Shown here one piece after another: positions 34,942 through 46,551 of a DNA stretch of 55,163 bases; positions within the stretch are counted from its first letter, which is position 1; every line of letters begins with the position of its first letter. The stretch is from Biscogniauxia marginata (lineage: Eukaryota > Ascomycota > Sordariomycetes > Xylariales > Xylariaceae). The position numbers were made by a program, and so were the translations under genes. The notes under the pieces were generated by a model. That model was not told where the DNA came from. It saw only the letters and a list, made by a program, of their open reading frames with translations, and did not search any database. Location: assembly GCA_022695795.1 (NCBI GenBank), contig MU404219.1, positions 1 to 55,163 on the forward strand. The letters are read 5' to 3'.

Positions 34942-36965
34942 ACTCCCACAATGAGATTTGATTTTGGTTCTCTGCTTTGCTAATTGGACCTATATGCCCC
35001 CTCATTCTTCCGTATTAGCCCTTGGCGTTTGCCAGGGGCAACGGATTTTGGTGCTAGTTACCTACATAAGCATATTTTTTGTAACTACCTACCTATCCAG
35101 ACCCTTTGGATGAGGACCGTTGCGACTACGACTAGGGGAAACGCTGTAATGGTTCTCGGAGCCTCTTGGATCGACAGGATCTCCTTTTACTTGGCGAGAA
35201 AAATAGGCTGCCGTCCTTGTGCGCGAACTCTTCAACGTCTCGAAGAGAATTCCCTGGAGCTGAGACTATTTATGCGTGAGATAAAGCTTAGCCAAAGGTT
35301 TTGGATCATCTCTGTTTCGGGAAGAGGGTGTTTGATCGCTAGAGATCTGGACTTAATATCTATAACCTTCGGTAGAATCAAATCTGCTGAACTGGTTTAT
35401 CAAATAACTAACTTTTAACTAACCTAGATACATGCAGCAAGAGACACCTAGCCGCCATCATGCATATAAGCAAATATTCACTCCTCTCTGGATAGTTAAC
35501 CCAACTAACAAGAAAGGTTATTACTCCAGATCTGCCGTACTCGAACAAAAGTGAGAACCGATATAAGCGTCTTTGACAAGATTACACTCCAGGATATATA
35601 TCCGCCTGAGCTGTTGGACCTCCAATTATCGGCTGCGGACATAGATGGCCTCAAGACTCTCCGATATCTACCCATAATTGGGTCCGGGACATGGGAAAAT
35701 ACACAACAAGGGTTTGGCTTGATAAGAGAATAGCTCATCCGCACGAAAGAGACCTAGCTATAACGCTTGGCCTGGCGAGAGCATGAGAGACGAACCAATT
35801 CTTTCCCCAACTTCAAGACGGGTGTGATTAAATGTTTAGTGCCTTAGGGTATTTTCGGGAGCCTCTACCGATGTTTGAACGTGTAGCCCAGAAATATAAT
35901 CCTGAGAAATTGCCCTACCATATCATCGTTTCGTCCCTTCCATGTTACACTCTATCTTCGTACTCCCTAGGGGGTCAGGATTTCGGTATCGATGTTCAAG
36001 CAAAATACATCAGCTCATACTTGATTTAGGATTCGACAAGTGTGGATATATATATATATATATATTGCCTAAGGGGGTGATGTTAGTAGTGTGCTAGTCT
36101 ATCGGATGATATTGACTCAAGACGAATGTAAAGCTAGGTACAGTATCTACTATACGCCGAGCGAATCGCCCAAGATTATGCCGAGATAACTAACAATTTT
36201 CTTAGGGAATTTGATCATACTTGGTCAAGAAAATGCTCGAGGTAGCGTGGGTGGCACCTGTGTATTCGACTATACTTTGGGTACCGTGTTAACAATAGCA
36301 GGACGAGAGAGAAACTAATAGAGTGGGCCGATTATCGCGAACCTATCGAGCCGGATACAATACTCGCTATGGTGAGCCTCTACTGGTCCAAGGACAGATT
36401 ACCTCGCTCCATATACCCAACTCCCAATTGATAATTTCAATGTAACGAAGACCGTTCTTAGTCGGGCATGAGCGGAAAGCCCTCGTGCTCCCCATGCCCA
36501 CCTATATATACAAGGTCTCTAGCAGTTCTACTAAGACACTGTGGCTTTCTTCCTCTTCACGGACGGATTAGAATTTCTTGAAATCTGTATACACCATGGA
36601 AGAGGATACAGGTTTACATGTTGGCGCTGTAGTCTATCATAGTTCCTGGCCCAAGAGAAACTTACTTGGAAGTCAAAGTAAGGGTGGGCTAACCGTGTTG
36701 CCGGAAACGGCAATGCATCCAAAAACGGTTTAGTGCCCCGGCTGTTCGTCCGGAGATACCAACGACGTGGAACGGAATCTTGCCTGTGCGGGGGTGGTTG
36801 GGGCGGTTAGGCCATTCTCACACTACATGTAGGATGGAAATACGTTTAATTTCAATTTTAACCCCATCCTATAGACGTATAATTTGGCCCTGCTCCGCAG
36901 TCTTCTAAGATTCGTTTCTCTCCCTTCCTTAGTCTTGTTAAACAACTCACGATGCAGCCAATCTG

Positions 36966-38931
36966 ATGGATTCATCCATCTTCATACCGCCTCGGTGTGT
37001 TCTTTCCCGCTGCCGACTTTGTCGGTTTGACATTACGGAAGACGAATCCGCTGTTGTAGGCAAGTGCTATAGAAGTGGAACTACATGAGGCGAGAAGCTA
37101 GACTGACGGAACTCCCTTATTAGTTTCGGAAACGGGTACCAAGATTTGCGAATTTACCTACACCAGCTCTTTCGACATTAAGGATAAGAACCTAAAATGG
37201 AGGCTCATCTCATGCACAAGAATTTGTGACCACGTCAACGGTATCGCTATCGTTTGCCATTTGGAATGCCGGGCATTCGCTTTAAAGTGCTGGTCGCATG
37301 CACCTGAACCGCCTTTCCTGTCCTTCTTTCGGGCCACAGAGTACGCTTTTGACCCTTCAGAAATAGAAAAGCGCAAGCGCCTTGTCCGCACTCGGATGAT
37401 ATTTGCAGCAAAATTGAGCAATGAATACTCCTTTGGGTTTCCAATGGACGTGTGGATGATAATTACTGAATATTTAATCAGATATTGTGCTATTGTCACA
37501 GCTAAAGAGGCCTGCTCTAATTTCCTTGATTCGAATACTTATTTTTTTTAACACTACTTCAAGCATATGGGCTCGATATATTTACCTGGACGGCACTCAA
37601 TATATCGCACGCTTGTCAAACGTCCAAGATGGACATGGAGACGTCTGCATCCTTGGGACTGCCAGCAGCCTATTAGTTGACACCATTCATATATCGGAAG
37701 ACCATTTCGGTATTAGGCAGATAATGTTTTCCTCCCAATCCGAAGATTCAGTCAACTTGTGGAACTTTAACACCGCAAAACCTGGCGTCCGGTGGAAGAC
37801 TATTTCTACCCCTAACGCCCTGATAGCAGAGTCCGACGTAAGTGTCTTAGCCCTTCTAACAAAGCTATTCTGACACCTGTGAAAAGGGATCCAAACTTCG
37901 GCGCATCGTTGCCTGTAGTTCATCAGAAGATACAGTCAGGCTATGGCTTGCACTTATGCCTTAGTCACAGATACAAGCTCTCCATTTCCATGATCTCTTG
38001 CCGACGGGTGCCAACCGCCGAGTTGGCCATACCATTCGAATGGCTTCACTTCAGTTTGATGATCCAGCGGTCACTGGATATTCTGCATGTTGGCAAGGCC
38101 GTATCCTTACTTTTCATGCTCACACAGAAAACGAAAATGCTTCTTTATATCAAGATGCCGCCAAATACAAATATGCGGTATGGATTTACATACCGCTTGA
38201 CCCCGGCGAAGCCATCTCGGGCGTTTGGCGGCGGCTTGGAATCATTAGCCGGTCTGTTACTATATTGGTAAGAGCACATACACGTCCACTATGCGTAGTT
38301 TATTCTTACCCCTGGCACTTTAGTTTAAAACAAACAAAAATCGAGTAACTATGGTAGGGCCGCATCTGCCTTCCTGGCGGTCTCGGACCACTTGGTCCCG
38401 GATATTCACGCCGACAAATGGAAAAACTCGGTTTTATTTCAACGACTCTCCTGACGGCATATGCCAAATAGCAACTGATTCTCCCGCTATCGAGGAAGTC
38501 GTACCAACCCTGGGTAACTCGTCTCCAAGTCCGAACAAAACGGGCATTGGGGAATTCTTTTACAGCTCTGCCTCTCTAGAGAATGTTATGGAAATTGTCC
38601 CTTGCCGGAAAATGCCCGAGACGGATTCGCCAATAATCGGCCTGCTCATTCGGTACTCAACGGGACCCGAGCATGCACCGGGCAGGTCCGGTTAGATAAT
38701 CTCGTTACGCCATTACTAGCTTCCACCTCCACGATGCTATGTCTCGGGTTTGCCCGCACCCATACAGGGCCGAAGTATCCATATGTAGCGAAGATTGAGC
38801 TGTTCCCGCCAAAAGACAGGGCTTCATATACGTGGCTTGACTTGCCATGGGCAGGAAGGCTGGAGTGGTGGTTTTCTTATTGGCAGTGTAAGATTCGCCA
38901 CAATGGCAAAGAAAGTCTGTCCGTAGCTTAA
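36966..38931 (+). pseudogene. Decayed multi-exon gene of unknown fungal family
   Basis: A gene structure is still readable. Exon 1 (36966-37059) encodes CVLSRCRLCRFDITEDES, a Cys-rich opening. A GC-AG intron (37060-37123) leads to ETGTKICEFTYTSSFDI and, after CHLECRAFALKC, to the helix FPMDVWMIITEYLIRY, an F-box-like stretch. A T8 run at 37542-37549 then shifts the frame; one T fewer would continue smoothly into SSIWARYIYLDGTQYI. An intron at 37838-37886 joins to GSKLRRIV, but TAG at 37962-37964 interrupts the frame before HDLLPTGANRR and ACWQGRILTFHAH. After an intron at 38268-38323, a missing base near 38658 shifts the frame before NGTRACTGQVRLDNL, and the reading ends at 38931. The layout resembles lineage-specific fungal proteins often sold as 'F-box domain-containing', whose function is unknown. 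The two frameshifts and one stop argue for a pseudogene. Sequencing errors could explain one lesion but hardly all three. Confidence 0.65.
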
Positions 38932-40225
38932 GACTCGCTTGTGCGTTCCGCACTCAACTACCTGACCTAGGAGAGGGTTTGGTTGCGAGATGCACGTGAT
39001 GGTGCACTGTGGGAAGTTGTTGCCAGGACTTGTCCACCATCATCCCCGCGCTCGAGTCCCACGCCAGGCGTTTTGCGTACTATCGACACCCGGGTATTTT
39101 GAATACCGGCTTGTCTCGTGCCCCGACTCCATCTGACGGTGATAGTAGAGCAAAATATCTTGCTGGGAAGTGTGCAACTATGTTGCAGCACCATGCCAAA
39201 TTTATCACCGTTCACTTCGCGAGCAATTTTCCAAGACAATGAATGGTACATGGTATGGTAAACCTCAAAACTCTCCGAGATTGCACAGCCTCGAATTGAC
39301 AGTTTGAAAAACAATTTAGTAACCATCATATAGAAATCAAGACGAAGGACCTTAGTTCCCTGCTATACTTATATAGATTCTCCTCTGTTGGAGCATTAGC
39401 ATTTAACTCTATTTCCTCTAAGACAGTTAAACGGGAATACACATATATACGTGGATAAGAGGAAATCCTGTTGTTTGAGGACTGATCACGTTATCTATCC
39501 CTTAACTTTCTTTGTTCCTAGTTCAAAATCTTGGCGAGTGCCACGATAATTCATGTGATAGTAAGCTACCCTTTGTTGAACTTTTCTTTGATTGTAGTCA
39601 AGTATTCAAGTAATGTTTGCTTGTTGGTCGGCAGCTTTCTTGCACAGGACTTGGTGTAAGAGACACGAGGCTGTAATGTAATACCAGTACAAATAACAGC
39701 CTCAATAAAATGTCAGTTGGTGTTTCAGAGCATAGCCACGCACCCATACATATTATTTTACCCTTTTCTTTTCGTCTCACCGGATCACCCTCTGAATTAC
39801 CGGCATCTTGATTCAGTCCTTGCATGTAACTCTAGGCACAGGGGACACACGGGGTGACAACTGCCAACTTCAAGATCTAGATCATGTGTGACTGGAAGGC
39901 TGAGTCCTCAAGTACACCTTGAGGCGCTCTAGGTAACAAGGAGGGATTTAAAAATCTAGGAGGGCGACTTATGAGGAGGGAAGATATGCCGGAATACCCA
40001 GGAATGGCTCTCAAGCACCGAAACACTTAATTATGAAGCTAATAACTAAGTTACAAGACTATGTGTAAACGCGAAATACTATGCACCAATAGACGTAGAG
40101 ACACACGAAAGGGACATATATTAATATATCTTATTAGGAAAAGGAGTAGGTAAGGGATAGCATTTAACTGAGATTGATCTTCCGGCGCTTGGTTATCCCC
40201 CGCGTCACTGTCTTGAAGGTATTCA
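38932..40225. other. Intergenic region, no gene seen
   Basis: About 1.3 kb, AT-rich. Opposing frames of 77 and 120 codons near 38967-39329 overlap each other and show no motif. Nothing recognisable otherwise. Confidence 0.5.
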
Positions 40226-41232
40226 CTATATCAGATGACCAATAGAGTTATCTGACTTGTACACATCCCCGGTTTCAGCTCCGTCCATCATGCCGAAATC
40301 ATAGCAGATACTATCTTCGACTATAGTGTGGCCTCCGACCATGGTACCGTATTCATCCATGGTATCTGATTCGTTCTTCACAAAATCCTCATTCGCTGCA
40401 CCTTCGTCACCCATTAAACAGTCTCTGTCTATCATGCCGTTTGAACTGTGCTCACTCATTGTATCAGACCCGTCCGTCATTATATCTTCATCCACCGCAT
40501 CGGGTGCGTCGACCATATCTGCATTACCAACCGGCGCATCTTCCGAGTATTCGCGTATCTGGTCTCTGCAGGAACGGACGAGATCCTTGAATTTCCGGTT
40601 CTCATCCTCCCACTTCTCTCTGAATTTCTTGAGGCGCGCGGATTTGATAGAATCTGGTTGACCTTGAGGGGGGATGTATTAGTGGCAGTGACAGCGATTC
40701 CCAACGACGTAGATTCAGCTACCTACATTCGTAATTAGAGTTGGCCTCGCCGATCCATAGGCTAACCGTGTCTTCCGTGTGTCCCTCATATACCGCATAT
40801 CCTATGTCGCACCGCAGGTACTGAAGCATGCTCCCAAAATCAGTTAATCTCTTCATATCCTTGTCCGACAGGTCCCAAGTGCCGTTAAAGTCTAGGACTT
40901 TGGTCCAAAAGTATTTGATGCCGCATCTTCTCGTGACCTCTTCTCCGTGCTCGCGTATGAAATCTAGAGTTAAATAAATAGTTAGATATATATATCTGCT
41001 AATTGTGTCTGAAAAACGAACCCTTGCATAAATATTGCAGCATGTGGACAAAAATCCCTAGCCTAATAGAATCAATCTTTATGTTGTCACCGCTGATAAG
41101 CTCAGTTAGGTGTTCATCGAGTAATTTCATGAAAGTCGACAGCACTTCATTCCCCTCCACCGCCTCTCGATACGCGTTGTTAATTGTGGCCTCGTCAATC
41201 GTGGGCTTGTAGATTATGGATTCGTAATCCAT
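40226..41232 (-). CDS. Hypothetical protein with acidic, Met-rich repetitive tail
   Basis: Three minus-strand exons, 41232-41022, 40963-40727 and 40662-40226, with introns of 58 and 64 nt, giving 294 residues; both junctions restore frame (YLCK-DFIREHGEE and SNYECQPDSIKS). I do not recognise the family. Residues 1-155 are predicted helical and mixed charge, with EAVEGNEVLSTFMKLLDEH and a WTKVLDFNGTWDL segment. A basic coiled-coil-like helix (KSARLKKFREKWEDENRKF) covers about 156-175. The last 95 residues are strongly acidic and repeat SDTM and D-x-x-M units (DIMTDGSDTMSEH, KNESDTMDEYGTM, DFGMMDGAETG), probably disordered. No signal peptide or membrane segment. The first donor is GTTCGT, a weak site. 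It lies in the gene-poor island next to a decayed gene and a solo LTR, so it may be a young or lineage-specific gene. Confidence 0.6.
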
Positions 41233-41620
41233 CGTTATTGTTGTAATGGAAAATATTGATTATCGTGGCGTCTGGAACGGTGAGTAAGAGGTCGACCATC
41301 CATTTAAATAAATATCCTCTATCTCTAGACCACGAGACATTAGCGTCTGATTCTGCCAGATTAACACGGCCAGAAGCCTGTCTTGTATTACTGACGCGTG
41401 TTCGGCGAGAATATTACTGTGCTACGACCGGATGATATTTTCTTTGTCTACTAACAATAGAATCTAGTTGACAGGGTTAATCTCCCTTACTCAGGTTGCC
41501 TCTGTCATATGGTTCGCGACTTGTTAGTCTGACGGATAGATGTAAGTACTTAGACCTTGTTTCTGCCACCACGTGCTCATGATCGACAGGCCGCACAGGA
41601 GAAAACTCGGGTGGTTACAT
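41233..41620. other. Upstream region of the 294-residue gene
   Basis: About 390 bases between the start codon of the hypothetical gene and the solo LTR; AT-rich. No gene seen. It presumably includes the promoter. Confidence 0.5.
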
Positions 41621-41625
41621 GTCAT

Positions 41626-42067
41626 TGTGACGAACCTCCCTGTGTATTCCTAGTCAGCTGACCTCACAGGTGAGTACGTACTGGGTTTTCTTGATTTGAA
41701 GGTAACAGTGGATTGAGATTGGTTCAAGTGATTCACAATGTTTTGTTCGTCAGAGAGATTTCAAGGTACTCTCACTATAGTATCAAAGAGTGACTGTAGT
41801 CTTAGATTGATAGCTAAGGAACTAGAATGAATGACTAGATACATAGGAAACCTTATACTTCTTATACTCTTCCTTCCTTTCAGAGTAGCTCTGTGTCTCT
41901 TGGTGTCTGAGAGTGGTAAAGACACTTCTCCTGTTGTGTCTGAGACACCTACAGACACACTCTTTTAAGTGGGACTTTCCGGACGCTCAACCGGAAATTC
42001 TCCGAGTGATGCCTGAGACTTTAGGCATCTTTTTCCTTACTTGTTGGTCACATGTTGAATTGTAACA
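41626..42067. mobile_element. Solo LTR of an LTR retrotransposon
   Basis: A 442-base element begins TGTGACGAAC and ends GAATTGTAACA, so it has the TG...CA ends of a long terminal repeat. It is flanked directly by the 5-base duplication GTCAT (41621-41625 and 42068-42072), the signature of integrase-mediated insertion. Internally it has TATACTTCTTATACTC promoter-like sequence near 41853 and several GTGTCTGAGACAC-like inverted words. No primer-binding site or coding region follows, so this is a solo LTR left by recombination between two LTRs. The superfamily (Copia or Gypsy) and orientation cannot be told from the LTR alone. Confidence 0.8.
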
Positions 42068-42072
42068 GTCAT

Positions 42073-44673
42073 TACTTTCATATTTTTCTTGTTGAAAACA
42101 AAGAGAAACGTAAAGGAGAAAAAAACCCCGTAAATATCGAGTAATACAAAGTAATTTATTTGAAACATGGTTCTATCCTCATGCCCATCCCACAGGCTAT
42201 ACACATGATCAAGAGATTTCGGTTAGTTTAGACATCAACGCGTCCAAGAACAAGCCCTGGAACTTATGCTGGAATTATCTGCAAGCTACCTTCAACTCGG
42301 AGTAAACGATGAAGATAACAAGGGTTTTTTTCCCCCCCGGTTTCTCGTCTTCTAGTTTCTCATCCCTGCTGTCGATAAATTGCGAAGTCCTTGGTGATTA
42401 CCATGTCACTACCGACACAGTTCACGCGTCACTTGTCACCCAGTTTGAGAACTTGTTTAGTTGACACGGCTACCGTATCGTATTACGGCAACTTCCAAAT
42501 TTTCTAGTCCGGTAGACTAGCTTGTCGCAAGTCGGAGAAACACACCATGTTTGCGAGCGTCCACAACCTTTCCCAGCCCCAGCCCCAGTCTTCAGCAGCA
42601 ACCTTGAGGTACTGGAAAGGAAACATCTTACAGCTAGGCTCTAGGGATAAAGCTAACAACATGTATAAGCTAGATACTAAGTTGACTAAAGCCAAAAAGT
42701 AAATCAATAACTGTGATCATTTTAGTTGCGATAGCCAGCGAAGATACTTTAGTGTCTTCACCTCGAGGCCTATCAGAATAGCATCAGGCCCAAACGCAAC
42801 TTCGTACAGCCCAATTTCAACAACCCCCACGTCAGTGACGTAGATTGGTCACAGATCACGTACGGGCACGAAGTATATTATACCTTAGATAACAGGTAGT
42901 AACTGAGTGCGTAGGCAAGGAGCTAGAACTGGTGATACCCGGGCGAACGGACGGACCTTCTACACATAAACGGCCACCTCCTTTATCCTGCAGAAAAAAA
43001 AGCTCGTACAACTTACTCCCTCCCTTTTCACCTCTACAAGCCTCGCCATCATGACTCACCGAAAAAGCAGTCACGATATCAGAATAGACCACAGTCACTG
43101 AAAAAGTGCCTCTGATACCACCTCCTCGGTGAATGTCCCTTGCCTTCATTTTCACCAGCGAAGTACGAAATACTCGAGACATATTACAAATATATCCGAT
43201 CACATATTGGATCGTGTCCAAGACAAGAAAGTGGCGAAGGTAAAAAAAAATACTGAATATCTGTCACGATGTCTACGTTATCATATCATGGGTACCGGAT
43301 CTCTGTATCCCCGGCAGGCCAAATATCTCGCGGCTCCCAGCGGTACAGAAAGAACAAATAAACAACCGGGCGATTAATGATAATTCGACGAGTGAAACTT
43401 GATACTTAAAAAAAAAATTTCAACCCCCCCCAAAACCAAGATTTATTCCGACAACACCCAGGAATCCCCCCTTACGTCGTTCGCCTCGAGATTGTCCTCC
43501 CGGCACCACCGTGCCGTGCGGCTCAACTCGCGCCCCCCCCCTTGCGAGTTGCCACCAGGTAATTTAGGTATCCAAGATACCCGAGTACGTAAGGGTAAGC
43601 CGCTCGAAATCGATAATAATCCACAAAGAGATGCGTTGTCGTTGCGTTGCGTTGCGTGAGCTAAGTGGGAGATGATTTTTATGTATGTTTGCGCGTTTTT
43701 CACACACGGAAATCAGTTTAAACATACCTACCTGTACCGACCTTACTTGCTGTAAATTCTTTGGCCCCCCCAACACCTCCCCTTGACACCCCTTGACAGG
43801 ACACCGAAGAGCATCTACCACTACCACCTTAATTACCCCCATCGTATACACTCACCATAGGTAACTCCTACGCCTACATCGACCAGCCTTTTTTCCCTCC
43901 TTTTTCCGAGGCCTCATTGACGCCTCGAGCTGACTGGTTACGTTATATGTGTAAGTTAGGTACTTAATATTTAATAACCTCTTCCGCGTTTGCGTATACA
44001 AGGAGGAAGCAAAAAAGAGAGCAAGACATCTTTCCATAACGGCATGCCTACTTTTTGCTTCTCTCACTCCTTCCTCCCCGTCTTACCCTTCCATTGTATA
44101 TGTACATACCTACGTAAGGCGAGTCAAGTGAATATCCACTCTAAATCAATACCCACCTACGTACCTCATCCTTAAAAGAACCTACCAACCTATTACCTAC
44201 GGAAATATATGTCTAGAGCACGTGGTTCAGCATCGACCTACGACTTAGCATTTACCATTCCTTCTGGCTCGTCAGAGTACTAGGTCATCCCAGCTTCACA
44301 TTACAAATCTACAACTCACCACCCATCCACACAAGGTCTTTTAAGCGCCACGACAATCAGAATCCGCATCCTTACTTCGTTTCCTCGTATATATATATAT
44401 ATATACCTTATACCTATACCTTCGACCTATATCTTATTCATTACATTGAGATGATAATATTCGAACGCCTACAAGAGAAAAACCATGCTGGGTATATATG
44501 ACCAAATGCTGGAGAAGAAGCAAGAAAGTCGACCTGTTCCCAACAAGGCCATGCCGATGACCAACTGAGCGAACCTCCCTCAATCTGCCATTACCGCAAC
44601 GCCGCCGCGCCCTCCCTCCTCGTTCTTTTTCTCGATAATATGATCCCGAGGCAGAACAATGCTACTCATCTGC
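42073..44673. other. Intergenic region, no gene seen
   Basis: About 2.6 kb. It contains a T/C homopolymer junction near 42325-42345, an A-run near 43410, C-runs near 43425 and 43530, a (TA)n run at about 44390-44405, and CCTACCTA words near 44105-44200. The last 300 bases likely include the 3' untranslated region of the DUF4050 gene. No frame with recognisable content. Confidence 0.55.
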
Positions 44674-46551
44674 TTACCCAGCCACAGCACTATGAGCACT
44701 CATATTACTGCCCGTCCTCTCGTGTCCCAGACCTAATACCCGCTGTATGCTCTTTCTCATTCCCTTGCCGCCCATATTAGCATCTTCGTCTTTGTTGAAT
44801 TGCGACACGTTTCCCATCCCGGCGCTCGGATCCCCTGCGGCGCTTTGCCGTCGTCCTAGGAAGTTGAAGCTCATCCTTCTTCCCGCGTTGGCCCGATTAT
44901 GGCTTGTGCTGTTTTTCCTTTTGTTGCGGACTGCGACGACCGGCGGAGGCTCGGTAGGGCGCGGAGGCCATTCGCCGTCTCGCTTCCAGCCGGTGACGCA
45001 GGCGCGCGCTATATCGCTGAGGTTGACCGGACACGCAGGTGTCATGGAACTTACTACGATCTTGTCGTATATAGCGGGATATGTCGCAGGAGTGATAGAG
45101 GCGCGCATGGGGTTCGCGGGTGGGAGGAGTGGTGGGGGTTTAGGCAAGAGTATCTCTACCGGGTAAGTAGAAGAATCCTGTTTGGCTCTGTGTCCTTTTG
45201 ATTCATTGTCCGAGGAGGACACGGCAGTTGTATCACCCGATGTTCGTGTTGCGGTAGGACTGAGTTGTGTCGTCCCTGCTGACTCGGTCGGTGACAGCGG
45301 GGATGCTGGATTTGAAAGACGCCAGAAGGACAGACGCCTACTAGTAGGAGATGTAGCGGCAGGGGAAGGAGACTTCGGACGGACACGAGCGACCTTTGCA
45401 CTTGTCCAAGCATCTCGCCGTGCATTAAAGCAAGCTAGGCCGGGATTCCACTCCATTTCGGCACGTATCGCTCTTCTGCGTTTCGCGCTTCGTGCTAATT
45501 CGACCGCCTTGACGGTACTTCCCACGGAGTCTGGGTTTTCGAAGCGATATGCTGAAGGCATTGCTGGTTCATCATCATCGGACAGATCTGACAGCCATTC
45601 GGCCCTCGGGCAGAAATGATCCAGGTCTTCAGAAACAGTACTGTACGTCGAGACGGCGTCGTCATTGTCATCGTCGTCAGATTGGTCCTCGACAACATCG
45701 TCGGACGGCGACTCGATAGCGGCCGAACTCGGGTCTTGGACCAGTTTATATGGGGATTCTGTGCTCGAAGGGGTCAAGTTGGACCCCTCATTTGGTAGAT
45801 TTACAGCTTCAGTCGAGGGCGGCCATTTGAAATCCCAGTCATTCCGTATCCTTGCGGACAAGAAGCGCTTGACCGCCTCTTTCTGCTTAATTTTGTCCCT
45901 GCTCACGAGATCGGCGTCGTGCTCAGGGCATGCAGGGACGGAATGCGAATGCAATCGCAGCCGTGACAAAGGCATTTTGGTCGACCTGTATAGGTCTGAG
46001 AACAGCATTTTGGGCGATGAGACGGAATGTCGCCTAGTTGGTTCTGTCGGGCTTGCCAGGGGGGCAACAACGGGAGCAGAAGCGGGAGCAGCAACAGTAG
46101 CGCTGTCGTGCGCAGCAGCAGCAGCAGCTGGGGAGCCTGTTATAGTTCGATCGTCTGGAGCTCTCGAGAGTGTGGGGTGCGGGGAAGCAGCGCCAATAGT
46201 GTGAATAGCGATCGCCTCTCCAGTTATGGCTGGGAAACGCTGTCAGAATCATGCAAACCCTTGCCCACTGACAGACAACCGACAGGGACAGGAGACTGGT
46301 TTTGACAGACAGCTGATAGCCTGTCGAAGCGTCGGGAAACACGAGAACGTATAGATAACGTGATAGAAGCAGAATAAGAAGTGTTGGGCGAAAGCTAAAG
46401 GCGACTTACAGGGATGCTGCCCTTCTGAAGTTATGACTGTGGTTTGGCAATCATGCTGGTGAACAGCAGGAGGATTTTGACTTTGGGAACCGATCGACGG
46501 GCGATCCACCGGCGGCGCAGGCGAGTCTAAATCTGTGGGCTGCTGCATCAT
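44674..46551 (-). CDS. Gag1-like clamp (DUF4050) domain protein
   Basis: Two minus-strand exons, 46551-46410 and 46229-44674 (intron 180 nt, Ser48 split), giving 565 residues. The large exon is open from its acceptor, and the conserved body starts near MLFSDLYRSTKMPLSRLR (residue 122). DUF4050 features are EWNPGLACFNARRDAWTSAK (about 306) and the signature YDKIVVSSMTPACPVNLSD followed by GWKRDGEWPPRPTEPP (about 440-480). The remainder is disordered, with an Asp-rich acidic patch (SDDDDNDDAVS) and Ser/Pro-rich linkers with RRLSF and RRMSF kinase-like sites. The family is fungal, cytoplasmic or membrane-associated by prediction, and of unclear biochemical role. The first exon is less certain: it rests on the good GTAAGT/TTTCCCAG pair and frame, and an in-frame ATG at 46749 could extend it. 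Confidence 0.75.

Larger units (their letters stand above)
34115..36965. other. Gene-poor region with relic sequences
   Basis: About 2.85 kb without an intact gene. It contains a GTTAG tandem run, a tRNA-like element, a (TA)n run at about 36048-36066, and a TATATATA box near 36503 that could be a leftover promoter. Frames of 60-145 codons at 34984-35418, 35551-35733 and 35832-36029 have no recognised motif, and the longest begins with TTG. Confidence 0.5.

Noticed and set aside
34984..35418. 144-codon plus-strand frame
   Set aside because: It begins with TTG, has no motif and shows no clear splice partners. Left as unassigned DNA.
42047..42052. GTCACA as the 3' end of the LTR, pairing with TGTGAC at 41626
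   Set aside because: Flanks would not match (GTCAT versus TGTTG), whereas ending at 42067 gives a perfect GTCAT duplication.
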